Positions 27,448-35,848 of a stretch of 64,000 bases of DNA are shown here, piece by piece. The notes under the pieces were generated by a model. It was not told where the DNA came from. It did not search any database and saw only the letters and a program-made list of their open reading frames with translations. The translations under genes and the position numbers were made by a program. Location: assembly GCF_008728835.1 (NCBI RefSeq), contig NZ_CP042582.1, positions 2,445,001 to 2,509,000 on the forward strand, written 5' to 3'. This DNA is from Hypericibacter adhaerens (lineage in GTDB: Bacteria > Pseudomonadota > Alphaproteobacteria > Dongiales > Dongiaceae). Position 1 is the first letter of the stretch; each line of letters opens with the position of its first letter.

Positions 27448-28293
27448 GTGAGCACACTGCCATCCCAGCCCGGCATCCGGCGGCGACGGCGCGCCGATCC
27501 GTCCTTCTGGCTGCTGGCGGGCCTCGCGAGCCTGATCCTGGCCTTCCTCTATCTGCCGGTCGTGGTGCTGATCGTTTTCAGCTTCAACGACAACATCGTG
27601 ACGACGCTGCCGCTCAAGGGATTCACCTGGCATTGGTACCAGGCGATGCTGGCCAACGAGGACATGCTGGCCGCGATCGGCAACAGCCTCTATGTGGCGA
27701 CGGTCGCGACGGCGCTGACGCTCGTGATCGGGGTTCCTGCCGCCTTCGCCATCGACCGGGCCGACTTTCCCGGCAAGACGGCCTTCCGACGCCTGGTCAT
27801 GCTGCCGCTGACGCTGCCCGGCATCATCACCGGCATCTCGATGCTCAACATGTTCCGGATGCTGGGCTTCAATCTCAGCCTCGAGACCGTGATCATGGGC
27901 CACGGCACGGCCCTCATCGCGATCGTGGTCACCCAGGTCTATGCGCGGCTGCAGCGCTTCGACCGCCGGCTGGAGGAGGCGTCCGGCGATCTGGGCGGCA
28001 AGCCCTGGCAGACCTTCCTGATGGTGACGCTGCCGAACATCCGCTCGGCGGTCATCGGCAGCGGGCTCCTGGCCTTCACGCTCTCCTTCGACGAGATCCC
28101 GGTCACCTTCTTCCTCACCGGTCGGGACAACACCCTGCCGATGTACATCTACTCGACCCTGCGGCGCGGCATCACGCCCGAGATCAATGCGATCGGCACG
28201 ATCATCGTGGTGGTGTCGCTGGGGCTGATCTTCCTGTCGATCTCCCTGCTGCGCGACCCGCAGCGCCGGCCGGCGTCGGCTAAGCCGGGCTAA
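27448..28293 (+). CDS. ABC transporter permease, PotC-type (second system)
   Basis: A 281-aa permease starting at GTG 27448, with six membrane segments from FWLLAGLASLILAFLYLPVV to GTIIVVVSLGLIFLSISLL. The coupling loop is EEASGDLGGKPWQTFLMVTL. The LSFDEIPVTFFLTG segment after it is characteristic of PotC-type partners. It completes the second four-gene importer. A 98-bp gap then separates it from the tripartite transporter genes. Confidence 0.92.
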   Translation: MSTLPSQPGIRRRRRADPSFWLLAGLASLILAFLYLPVVVLIVFSFNDNIVTTLPLKGFTWHWYQAMLANEDMLAAIGNSLYVATVATALTLVIGVPAAFAIDRADFPGKTAFRRLVMLPLTLPGIITGISMLNMFRMLGFNLSLETVIMGHGTALIAIVVTQVYARLQRFDRRLEEASGDLGGKPWQTFLMVTLPNIRSAVIGSGLLAFTLSFDEIPVTFFLTGRDNTLPMYIYSTLRRGITPEINAIGTIIVVVSLGLIFLSISLLRDPQRRPASAKPG

Positions 28294-28391
28294 GAGAATG
28301 TAATCCCGCGGCCGCCAGACGACCCATGGGCGCCGCCCCGCGATCCGTCTAGAATGGCGACTCCAGGGGCAGGTTGGGGCAGGGGGCCTTC

Positions 28392-29447
28392 ATGACCGAA
28401 ACCGTGGATTGGCAACGCCGCCGCTTCGGCGCGTGGCTGCTTGCGTCCGGACTGGGGCTGACGGCGGGGATGCTGGGCCGGGTCCCGCGCGGCTATGCCG
28501 AAAGTGCCGCCGAGTTCTATCGCGGACAGACCCTGCGTTTCGTGGTGGGTTCGGGAGCCGGCGGCGGCTATGACCTCTATGCGCGCATGCTGGCACCGCA
28601 CCTGGCCAAGGTCATGGCCGCGGACGTGGTCGTCGACAATCGCCCCGGTGCCGGCGGGTTGCTGGCGCTCGATCAGATCTACGATGCCGATCCCGACGGG
28701 CTGGCGGTGATCGTCGCCTCGGCGTCCGGGGCCGCGCTGGCGCAGCTCCTGGGACAGGAAGGGGCGAGCTTCGATCTGGCGCGCATGAGCTGGATCGCCG
28801 GGCTCGGTGCCGACATGCCGGTCGTGATGCTGAGCCCGCTCTCGTCTTTCCATACGCTGGCGGAACTCGTCGCCGCCGACCATCCGGTGAAATGGAGCGC
28901 CTCCGGTCGTGCCACGGGGCAAGGGTTCTGGGTCTGCTTCTTCGCCCATGCGCTGGGAATCCCCTTCAATCTCATCACCGGCTACAAGGGCTCGAACGAA
29001 TCGGCGCTCGCGGCCATGCGCGGCGAGGCGGACGGCATCATCGTCACGGCCAGTTCCGCCTATATGTATGCGCAAGACGGCCAGATGCTGCCGATCGCGA
29101 CGATCAGCCACGAGCGATCGAGCCTGTTTCCCGATCTGCCGACCGTGTTCGAGCAGGTGACGCTGTCGGCCGATGCGGCCTGGTGGATGGATTATTGCCT
29201 GCGTACCGGCGTGGTGGGCCGCACCGTCATCGGGCCGCCCGGCCTGCCCGCCGACCGTCTCGCCTTCCTCCAGGATGCCTTCCGCCAGGTGTTGACCGAC
29301 CCGGCCGTGGTCGCCGAAGCGGCGGCGGCGAACCGGGTGCTTGCCTATCAGGCGCCGGATTTCGTGCAGACTGAAGCGCTCGGCCTGCTCACGGATGTCG
29401 ACGACGCCCATCGCGACCTGCTCAAGACCTTGCTGGTCAGCGAATAG
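28392..29447 (+). CDS. Tripartite tricarboxylate transporter (TTT) binding protein, TctC/Bug-type
   Basis: A 351-aa exported Bug-family binding protein. The N-terminus has a twin-arginine-like run (QRRRFGAWLLASGLGL) before a hydrophobic core, and the mature part starts after YAE. Family motifs: FVVGSGAGGGYDLYARMLAP and VVDNRPGAGGLLALD. These proteins bind carboxylates through the paired loops around those motifs. I chose ATG at 28392; a TTG at 28374 lies in frame. The membrane subunits follow directly, giving the order TctC-TctA-TctB. Confidence 0.9.
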   Translation: MTETVDWQRRRFGAWLLASGLGLTAGMLGRVPRGYAESAAEFYRGQTLRFVVGSGAGGGYDLYARMLAPHLAKVMAADVVVDNRPGAGGLLALDQIYDADPDGLAVIVASASGAALAQLLGQEGASFDLARMSWIAGLGADMPVVMLSPLSSFHTLAELVAADHPVKWSASGRATGQGFWVCFFAHALGIPFNLITGYKGSNESALAAMRGEADGIIVTASSAYMYAQDGQMLPIATISHERSSLFPDLPTVFEQVTLSADAAWWMDYCLRTGVVGRTVIGPPGLPADRLAFLQDAFRQVLTDPAVVAEAAAANRVLAYQAPDFVQTEALGLLTDVDDAHRDLLKTLLVSE

Positions 29448-29498
29448 AGGCGGGCGCGGTCGCATGCATCCCCTGTGCCGCCCGAGCTCCCTGATTGC

Positions 29499-30986
29499 AT
29501 GAGCGGTCTCGATCTCTTCATGAATGCCGCCGAGGCGTTTCTGCGCTGGGACGTCATTCTGGCGATTCTGATCGGCATGTCGCTGGGCCTCTTCTTCGGC
29601 CTGTTGCCCGGCATCGGCGGGCTCACCGCGCTGGCGCTCCTGCTGCCGCTGGTGCAGGGGATGGATCCTCTGCCGGGACTGGCCTTCCTGCTGTCGGTTC
29701 ATGCGGTGATCTATAACGGCGGCTCGGTCACGGCCGTTCTTTTCGGCGTGCCGGGGGCGCCGCCTTCGGCCGCGACCCTGATCGACGGCCAGCCGCTGGC
29801 CCGGCAGGGCCGCGCCGCCTATGCCATCGCCGCCGCCCTTTCCGCCTCCGCCATCGGCGGCGTCTTCGGCGCCCTCATCCTCGGGCTGCTGCTCCCGGTG
29901 CTGAAGCCGGTGGTGTTCCTGCTGGGATCGCCCGAGACCTTCCTCCTGGCGCTCGCCGGCGTCGCCTGTCTTGCCATCCTCGGCAAGGGCAGCATGACGA
30001 AGGGCCTCATCGCCGGCGGCCTCGGCCTCTGCCTCGCCATGGTGGGCTACCAGCAGACCACGGGCGTGCCGCGCTTCTGGTTCGGCAGCGATTACATGCT
30101 CGACGGATTCCGCGTCGTGCCGGTCGTGACAGGTTTGTTCGCGCTGCCCGAGCTGGTCCGCCTGGCCCTGACCGGCAGCGCGATCGCGACGACCAAGGCC
30201 GAGGGCGCCATGCCGGCGCGCCAGATCGTCGACGGCATCCTCGCTCCCTTGCACCACTGGGCGCTGACCTTGCGCTCCTCCTTCCTGGGCACGGTGATCG
30301 GCATCACGCCGGGGGTCGGCGGCGAGGCCTCCTCCTTCATCGCCTACGGCGCCGCCAAGCATTCGGCGCCGAATGCCGAGGAATTCGGCAAGGGCGCCAT
30401 CGAGGGCGTGATCGCGCCGGAGGCCGCGAACAACGCGAAGGAGGGCGGGGCCCTGGTGCCCACCCTGGCGCTGGGGATTCCCGGCAGTGCCGGCATGGTG
30501 CTGCTGCTCGGTGCCTTCCAGCTGCTCGGGCTCGAGCCCGGCGCGCGCTTCCTCAAGGAGCATATGGATCTCGCGATCGGCCTGACCTTGACCCTCGCGG
30601 TCGCCAATCTGGTCTCGGCGATCATGATGCTGGCGCTCGCCCGCCCGCTGGTCAGCGTCAGCGCTTTGCCCGGCCGCGTCCTGGCGCCGATGCTGATGGC
30701 GGTCGTCCTGCTCGGCATCTACGCCACCGACGGCAGCTTCCTCGATATCGGCGTCACCTTTCTCTTCGGCGGTCTGGGGCTGGCGATGCAGGGCCTCGGC
30801 TATGGGCGCGCGGCGCTGGTGCTGGGGTTCGTGCTGGGCCATCTGATCGAGACCTATTTCGGGATCTCGCTCCAGGCCTATGGCGCCGGGTTCATCCTGC
30901 GGCCGACGACATTGACCATCGGCCTGCTGCTGCTGGCCGGCATGTTCTGGCGGCCGGCGGTGCAGATGCTGCTGGGGCGGCGATGA
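29499..30986 (+). CDS. TTT large membrane subunit, TctA-type
   Basis: A 495-aa protein with about 11-12 membrane segments and the TctA signatures LFFGLLPGIGGLTALALLLP and GVPGAPPSAATLIDGQPLA. A further GITPGVGGEASSFIAYGAAK segment marks the second inverted half. It carries out carboxylate-cation cotransport with the TctC-type binding protein. I chose ATG at 29499; GTG at 29475 is in frame and would add eight residues. It overlaps the TctB-type gene by 4 bp (ATGA). Confidence 0.93.
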   Translation: MSGLDLFMNAAEAFLRWDVILAILIGMSLGLFFGLLPGIGGLTALALLLPLVQGMDPLPGLAFLLSVHAVIYNGGSVTAVLFGVPGAPPSAATLIDGQPLARQGRAAYAIAAALSASAIGGVFGALILGLLLPVLKPVVFLLGSPETFLLALAGVACLAILGKGSMTKGLIAGGLGLCLAMVGYQQTTGVPRFWFGSDYMLDGFRVVPVVTGLFALPELVRLALTGSAIATTKAEGAMPARQIVDGILAPLHHWALTLRSSFLGTVIGITPGVGGEASSFIAYGAAKHSAPNAEEFGKGAIEGVIAPEAANNAKEGGALVPTLALGIPGSAGMVLLLGAFQLLGLEPGARFLKEHMDLAIGLTLTLAVANLVSAIMMLALARPLVSVSALPGRVLAPMLMAVVLLGIYATDGSFLDIGVTFLFGGLGLAMQGLGYGRAALVLGFVLGHLIETYFGISLQAYGAGFILRPTTLTIGLLLLAGMFWRPAVQMLLGRR

Positions 30987-31456
30987 GAGCCGCGCTGCGC
31001 GACAGCGAGATCCTGTTTCCCGCCGGGACCGCGCTCGCGATCCTCGCGGCGCTCCTGCTCGATCACCTGATCTATGGCCACGGTCTTCGCGTGCTGGGGT
31101 TCCCGGCCGGGCTGGGGCTGGTGACGGCGGGCTTGTGCCTGTTCCGCCTGTGGCAGCGCCATCGCGAGCGGAGGCAGGCGGATGCGGCGCCGGCGCTTCA
31201 GCCGATGGAGCCGACCCTCGCGCTCCCGCTGGTTCCGGTCTTGAAGGCGATGCTCGGGCTCGCCGCTTCGGTGCCGCTGGTCTGGCTCTTCGGGTTCGTG
31301 ATCGGCCTGCCGCTTTACGTCGCGGTCTATGTCAAATGGCGCGGCTCGGGATGGGTTACGGCGCTGATCTGCGCGGGCCTCGCCCTCGCGGCGGCGGTCG
31401 GATTCATCGAGCTTCTGGATATGCCGCAACCGCACGGGCCTCTGGTATGGCCGTGA
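30983..31456 (+). CDS. TTT small membrane subunit, TctB-type
   Basis: A 157-aa protein with four hydrophobic segments (about 10-30, 36-55, 85-110, 125-145), the length and layout of TctB subunits. Sequence conservation in this family is low, so position between TctA-type and ligase genes is part of the evidence. It starts within the TctA stop (ATGA). Its own stop overlaps the ligase start (TGATG), so four genes from 28392 appear to be one coupled operon. Confidence 0.88.
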   Translation: MRAALRDSEILFPAGTALAILAALLLDHLIYGHGLRVLGFPAGLGLVTAGLCLFRLWQRHRERRQADAAPALQPMEPTLALPLVPVLKAMLGLAASVPLVWLFGFVIGLPLYVAVYVKWRGSGWVTALICAGLALAAAVGFIELLDMPQPHGPLVWP

Positions 31457-32847
31457 TGCCCGATCCGGCAACAGGACGCGGAGCGCCCTTGAGCCTGCCA
31501 CCGGCCACGACGCCGGCAGGGCGTGTCATGCAACGCCTGCAGCAGCGCCTGCATGAGAGCCAATGGTGGACACCGGGGCAGTTGCGTGTGGCCCAGTTCC
31601 GGCAGCTCAAGACGTTGCTGCGCCACGCGGCGTCGGTCGTGCCTTTCTATCGCGAGCGGTTGATGCAGGCGGGATTCCGTGCCGGCATGGTGCTCGACGA
31701 GGAGGCCTGGTCGAGGCTGCCGGTCCTGACGCGGGCCGAGCTCCAGGCCCAGGGCGAGAAGCTCCGCGCGAATGTCCTGCCGGCGCGTCACGGCCGCACG
31801 CACGAGATCCGGACCTCGGGCTCGACCGGCCAGCCGGTTCGCATCCGCAGCAGCGATCTGGCGCAGACCTGGTTCCGCGCGATCGGATTGCGCGAAGCGC
31901 TGTGGCAGGGCCGCGATTTCTCCGGCCGCTTCGCCATCATCCGCAAGCTGGACCGGACCGACGAGGCGCTGCCGCCCGATGGCGACCAGGCGCCGCGATG
32001 GGGCGACCAAAGCACGTATCCATTCTCGACCGGGCCCGCCTTCCGGCTCAGCCTCATGGCGTCGGTCCGGCAGCAGGCCGACTGGCTTCTGCGCCGCGAC
32101 CCTCACTACCTCCTGACCTACCCGTCGAACCTGGCGGCGCTGGCGGGCCATTGCCGCGATGCCGGCATCAGGCCCGCCAGCCTGCGCCAGGTGCTCTCGA
32201 TCGCCGAGCTGCTGCCGCCCGAGACGCGCGCCCTGGTGCGCGAGGTCTGGGGCGTGCCGATCGCCGATGTCTATTCCTGCAAGGAGATCGGCTACCTGGC
32301 GCTGCAATGCCCGCTCCATGAGGACCGTTTCCATGTGCAGAGCGAGACCGTCCTGCTGGAGGTGGTCGACGAGGCGGGGCGGCTCTGCGCGCCGGGCGAG
32401 GTGGGCCGGGTCGTGGCCACGCCGCTCTTCAATTTCGCCATGCCGCTGCTGCGCTATGCGATCGGCGATTATGCGCAGTTCGGCGAGGCCTGCTCCTGCG
32501 GCCGCGGGCTGCCGGTGCTCGCGCGCGTGCAGGGGCGGGTGCGCAACATGATGATCGGGCCCGACGGCGCGCGCTACTGGCCGTCCTTCGGTTCGCGGCG
32601 CTTCCGCGAGCTGGCGCCCGTACGCCAGCACCAGTTCGTGCAGAAATCGTTCGAGCGGCTGGAAGCCCGCTTCACGGTGGAACGCCCGCTGACGCCGGAA
32701 GAGGAGCAGGCGCTGCGCGCCCATATCCAGACGAAGCTGCCCATCCCCTTCCAGATCGACTTCGTCTATCTGGAGGAAATCCCGGTCAGCGCCGCCGGCA
32801 AGCTCGAGAACTTCATGAGCGAGGTCGCTCCGCCGCCGGCCGCCTGA
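31456..32847 (+). CDS. Phenylacetate-CoA ligase/CapK-like adenylate-forming enzyme
   Basis: A 463-aa ANL-superfamily enzyme of the PaaK/CapK branch. ATP-binding loop TSGSTGQPV; A5-like YSCKEIGYLAL; A7-like LLRYAIGDYA; the Cys pair CSCGRGLPVL seen in PaaK relatives; A8-like GRVRNMM; and A10 Lys in SAAGKLENF. It should activate a carboxylic acid as an acyl-adenylate or CoA thioester. Translational coupling with the carboxylate importer suggests that the imported acid is its substrate. ATG at 31447 is an alternative start. Confidence 0.87.
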   Translation: MPDPATGRGAPLSLPPATTPAGRVMQRLQQRLHESQWWTPGQLRVAQFRQLKTLLRHAASVVPFYRERLMQAGFRAGMVLDEEAWSRLPVLTRAELQAQGEKLRANVLPARHGRTHEIRTSGSTGQPVRIRSSDLAQTWFRAIGLREALWQGRDFSGRFAIIRKLDRTDEALPPDGDQAPRWGDQSTYPFSTGPAFRLSLMASVRQQADWLLRRDPHYLLTYPSNLAALAGHCRDAGIRPASLRQVLSIAELLPPETRALVREVWGVPIADVYSCKEIGYLALQCPLHEDRFHVQSETVLLEVVDEAGRLCAPGEVGRVVATPLFNFAMPLLRYAIGDYAQFGEACSCGRGLPVLARVQGRVRNMMIGPDGARYWPSFGSRRFRELAPVRQHQFVQKSFERLEARFTVERPLTPEEEQALRAHIQTKLPIPFQIDFVYLEEIPVSAAGKLENFMSEVAPPPAA

Positions 32848-32856
32848 GGCCGGCGC

Positions 32857-33738
32857 TCAGTCCCGGATGGCCACGATCTGCGCGTAGTTGGCGGCACCGG
32901 ACATGGTCGGCCCCTTGGGCGTCCGGGTGGAACGGGCCCCCACCGGCTCGACCTTCACCGGCTCCAGGCGGAAACCGGCCTGGCCGAACAGCGCCTCCAG
33001 TTCGGCGACCGAGCGGACGGGGTGGGTCACCTGCTTGGCGCCGGCATATTCCTCGGCCATCTCGGCGATGACCTCGGGCGCGACATCGATCCGGTCCTGC
33101 GCGGCCGCCGCGGCCGCGAGCACGCGCTGGCGGAGATCCGCGGCCTGTTCCGGCGTGAAGCCGACGCGCTCGGGCGCTTCGGGCCGGATGCGGTTGACCG
33201 TGACCACACGCCCGCCCGGCCGCAGCAGATCGTGCCAGCGCTGGACGAGCTTCGGCCGTTCCTCGGGCGTGAAGCGGCCGAAGAAGGAATGGGTGCAGAT
33301 CATGTCGTAGGGGCTCGCCTGGGTGAAATCCAGGATGTCGCTCCTGACGGCGCGCACCGCGAGGCCGTGACGCGCGGCATACCATTCATTGAGGAGCAAG
33401 GGGGTGGCGCAGATATCCAGCACGGTGATCTCGGGCGCCACCTTGTGCTCCTCGAACACCCAGCGCAGACAGTGGAGCATGGCGTAGTCGGCGGTGCCCG
33501 AGATCAGCACGCGCCGCTTCCCGGCCGCGATCATGGGGCCGAGGGCGGCGCGGTAGAACCCGGCATGGTCGCGCGGCGTGGTGATGAAATCGAAGAGCCG
33601 CAGATATTGCCAGAACCCGTGCGACCAGGCGCAGTTCTCGCCGCTGGTGGGGTCGGTGTAGCAGTGGCCGGGCGCGATCTCGCGCGCCAGGGGCGCGGAG
33701 AGGGCGAGCGGTTCCTCGGGATAGTTCTCGACCGTCAT
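32857..33738 (-). CDS. Class I SAM-dependent methyltransferase-like protein
   Basis: A 293-aa protein with a Rossmann-type methyltransferase core. Motif I region is RRVLISGTADYAMLHCL, the acidic strand-2 end is ITVLDICATPL, then VRSDILDF, YDMICTHSFFGRF and LLRPGGRVVTVNRI. The Gly-rich loop (SGTADY) departs from the usual GxGxG, so cofactor use is likely but not certain. It shares a 3-bp junction with the upstream SDR gene, so the two are co-transcribed. Its 3' end converges with the ligase gene only 9 bp away. The methyl acceptor is unknown. Confidence 0.82.
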   Translation of the reverse strand: MTVENYPEEPLALSAPLAREIAPGHCYTDPTSGENCAWSHGFWQYLRLFDFITTPRDHAGFYRAALGPMIAAGKRRVLISGTADYAMLHCLRWVFEEHKVAPEITVLDICATPLLLNEWYAARHGLAVRAVRSDILDFTQASPYDMICTHSFFGRFTPEERPKLVQRWHDLLRPGGRVVTVNRIRPEAPERVGFTPEQAADLRQRVLAAAAAAQDRIDVAPEVIAEMAEEYAGAKQVTHPVRSVAELEALFGQAGFRLEPVKVEPVGARSTRTPKGPTMSGAANYAQIVAIRD

Positions 33739-33741
33739 GGT

Positions 33742-34515
33742 TCAAAGCCCTGCCGTGGTGCCGAAATCCATCGAGAGCGCGGCGCCGGTGATGGGGGTGA
33801 GCTTGGGCGACGCGATCTGGAACACGAACTCCGCGACCTCCTCGGCCCGCACGAAACGGGCGCGCGCGCCTTGAGGATAGATCGAGAGCAGCCGGTCGAG
33901 ATAGGCCCGGGGATTGCCGCCGCCATAGGTGTTGGCCTGGTACTGCAGCATCGGCGTCTCGACATCGCAGGGGCAGATGGCATTGACCCGGATGCCGCGC
34001 GGCGCCAGCTCGCGCGCGAGCGCCTTGGTCAGCAGCACCACGCCGCCCTTGGAGGCGCAATAGATCGCGGAACCCGAATTCCCGATGAGCCCGGCGTCCG
34101 AGGCGATGTTGAGGATGGTGCCGCCCGTCTTCTCCAGGGCCGGGATCGCATAGCGGCAGGCGAAGAAGGTGCCCTTGAGATTGATGTCGAGGGTCCGGTC
34201 CCATTCGGCCTCGGTCGCCTCGTCGGAAGCGCCCTCGACCCAGACCCCGGCGCCGTTCACGAGCACGTCGAGCCCGCCGAACCGCTCGAGCGCAGCCCCG
34301 ACCATGCGCTCGCAATCGGCGACGCGGGTGACATCGGCGGGGATCGCGAGGAAGCGCGGGCCCGCCTTCATGTCGCGCTCGAGCTCGCCCAGCCGCTTCG
34401 CGTCGATATCGGCCGCCGCGATATTGGCGCCTTCGGCCAGGAACCGCGCGACGATGGCGCGTCCCATGCCGCCGGAACCGCCGGTGACGAGGACAGTCTT
34501 GTTGCTCCAGCTCAT
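33742..34515 (-). CDS. Short-chain dehydrogenase/reductase (SDR)
   Basis: A 257-aa classical SDR. NAD(P)-binding TGGSGGMG near residue 11; acidic D38 after the second strand (AADIDAKR) suggests NAD preference; NGAG; catalytic Ser in NIASDAG; YCASK for Tyr-Lys. C-terminal loop ends MDFGTTAGL. It acts as a cytoplasmic alcohol/ketone oxidoreductase; the substrate is not readable. It lies 31 bp after another SDR and just before the methyltransferase gene, in one minus-strand operon. Confidence 0.93.
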   Translation of the reverse strand: MSWSNKTVLVTGGSGGMGRAIVARFLAEGANIAAADIDAKRLGELERDMKAGPRFLAIPADVTRVADCERMVGAALERFGGLDVLVNGAGVWVEGASDEATEAEWDRTLDINLKGTFFACRYAIPALEKTGGTILNIASDAGLIGNSGSAIYCASKGGVVLLTKALARELAPRGIRVNAICPCDVETPMLQYQANTYGGGNPRAYLDRLLSIYPQGARARFVRAEEVAEFVFQIASPKLTPITGAALSMDFGTTAGL

Positions 34516-34546
34516 GCGGAAGATTCCTTGGGGCCGCGGAGGGCCG

Positions 34547-35335
34547 TCAGTAATAGCGCTCGATGGCGTCCTTGTATTCCTGGATCGTGTTGCCGCCGTC
34601 GACCACGATCATCTGCCCCGTGACATAGCTCGCTTCCTCGGAGGCCAGGAAGACGCAGACATGGCCGACCTCGTCCGCGCGCCCGGGCCGGCCGGCCGGC
34701 GTATGGTTGCCGGCCACGATCTCCGCCTTGCTGCTCGAACCGGTGGCGATCCAGCCCGGCCCGATGGCGTTCACGGTGATGCCTTTGCGCGCATATTCGA
34801 TCGCCACCTGACGCGTGAATCCCAGCATCGCCGCCTTGGCCGTGCCGTAGGCGGTCGAGCGCGGGATCGCGACCACGGGCCCGGTGACCGACGACATGTT
34901 GACGATCCGCCCGTAGCGCCGCCGCGCCATGCCCGGCAGCACCGCCCGGGTCATCGTGAAGCAGGTGTTCACGCTGATGTCGATCTGGCGGTCCCAGCTC
35001 TCGTCGTCGATCTCATGCGCCCATTGCCGCTTCTGCCGGACACCGGTCTGCGCCATGCCGGCATTGTTCACCAGGATGGCGAGGGGGCCGAGCGCCTTTT
35101 CCGCCTGTTTCGCCATCTCGACGGCGGCGCGCCGGTCGGTCAGGTCGCAGACGAAGGCCGCCTTGTCCTTTGGTCCGCCCGGGAGCTCCTCCAGCCGCTC
35201 GAAAATCCGCTTCGTGGTCGAGGTGATCGCGACCCGGGCCCCGGCCGCGCGCAGGAGCCGGGCGACGGCGAACCCGATGCCGTCCGCGCTGCCCGCGCCG
35301 GTGACGAGAGCGGTGCGGTCTGCGACGCCTGCCAT
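34547..35335 (-). CDS. Short-chain dehydrogenase/reductase (SDR)
   Basis: A 262-aa classical SDR with TGAGSADGIGFAVA as cofactor loop, a basic T/K-rich second-strand end (ITSTTKRIFE) pointing to NADP, NNAG, MSSVTG for the catalytic Ser and YGTAK for Tyr-Lys. It is only distantly similar to the neighbouring SDR. It is the first gene of the SDR-SDR-methyltransferase operon and lies divergent from the lipoprotein gene at 35620, with the GANTC-rich region between. Confidence 0.92.
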   Translation of the reverse strand: MAGVADRTALVTGAGSADGIGFAVARLLRAAGARVAITSTTKRIFERLEELPGGPKDKAAFVCDLTDRRAAVEMAKQAEKALGPLAILVNNAGMAQTGVRQKRQWAHEIDDESWDRQIDISVNTCFTMTRAVLPGMARRRYGRIVNMSSVTGPVVAIPRSTAYGTAKAAMLGFTRQVAIEYARKGITVNAIGPGWIATGSSSKAEIVAGNHTPAGRPGRADEVGHVCVFLASEEASYVTGQMIVVDGGNTIQEYKDAIERYY

Positions 35336-35422
35336 GATCGATCCCCCTTCATGCTGCGGCGGATGAACGCCGATCCGGCGGTTCGCATATCATGCCGGGT
35401 CCGGCCGGCAAACCCCGCGACC

Positions 35423-35631
35423 GATTCAAGTCACGGACAAGACTCGGGAATTTCCCGCCGCGCTTGAATCCCGGGCGCGCCTTCCCGGCTCCGATGCGCT
35501 CTCCGGAATCCCACTTATGTGATTGATTCTTGACAGATTCTGGCACGACTCAATAATCCCCGATTCCTGAGTCGGCGCACCCCGAGTCGCCGGCCTTTCT
35601 CATTCGAGGAGATTCAGCCATGAGGAGAATC
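35423..35631. promoter_or_regulatory. Dense GANTC cluster (CcrM-type methylation sites)
   Basis: Twelve GANTC sites start at 35423, 35441, 35466, 35506, 35525, 35536, 35547, 35562, 35569, 35584, 35611 and 35627. By simple base-composition reasoning, about one site would be expected in 209 bp. GANTC is the CcrM target in Alphaproteobacteria, where hemimethylation tunes some cell-cycle promoters. The sites surround and abut the promoter of the small lipoprotein gene. Methylation control is inferred. Confidence 0.6.
35530..35557 (+). promoter_or_regulatory. Sigma-70-type promoter of the glycine-zipper lipoprotein gene
   Basis: A perfect TTGACA (35530-35535), a 16-bp spacer and AATAAT (35552-35557, 5 of 6) point toward the lipoprotein gene, with transcription starting about 55 bp before its ATG. 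GANTC sites abut it: GATTC just before the -35, GATTC just after it, and GACTC just before the -10. Starts at 35525, 35536 and 35547 give an exact 11-bp period. Confidence 0.7.
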
Positions 35632-35847
35632 GCGGCGACCCTGGCGGTCGTGACCCTCCTGGGACTGGGCGGCTGCGCCAACATGGATTCGACCGAGCAG
35701 CGCGTGCTGAGCGGGTCGGTGATCGGTGCCGGCGTGGGGGCGGGTGTCGGCGCGTTGACGGGCGGCCTGGGCATCGGCGTCGGTGCGGCGATCGGTGCCG
35801 GCGTGGGCGCCGCGGCCGGCTATGTCGTCGATCAGGTTTCCGACTGA
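35620..35847 (+). CDS. Small glycine-zipper lipoprotein
   Basis: A 75-aa lipoprotein. The signal peptide ends in a lipobox LGLGGC with Cys20, followed by ANMDSTEQRVLSGSVIGAGV. The C-terminal part is a glycine-zipper repeat (GAGVGAGVGA, GIGVGAAIGAGVGAAAGY), typical of YMGG/Gly-zipper outer-membrane lipoproteins with one helical hairpin. The exact role is unknown; related proteins pack against or in the outer membrane. GAGGAG precedes the ATG. The gene has a strong promoter surrounded by GANTC sites, and the second lipoprotein gene starts 1 bp after its stop if GTG 35849 is used. Confidence 0.82.
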   Translation: MRRIAATLAVVTLLGLGGCANMDSTEQRVLSGSVIGAGVGAGVGALTGGLGIGVGAAIGAGVGAAAGYVVDQVSD

Positions 35848-35848
35848 G

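Noticed and set aside
28290-30842. An 850-codon minus-strand open frame opposite the TTT transporter genes.
   Set aside because: Low-complexity Gln/His/Arg-rich antisense; the plus-strand TctC/TctA proteins have clear family motifs.
32835-32854. GC-rich hairpin (GCCGGCC/GGCCGGC) over the ligase stop codon between convergent genes.
   Set aside because: A stem of 7 bp without a T-run is not enough to call a terminator.
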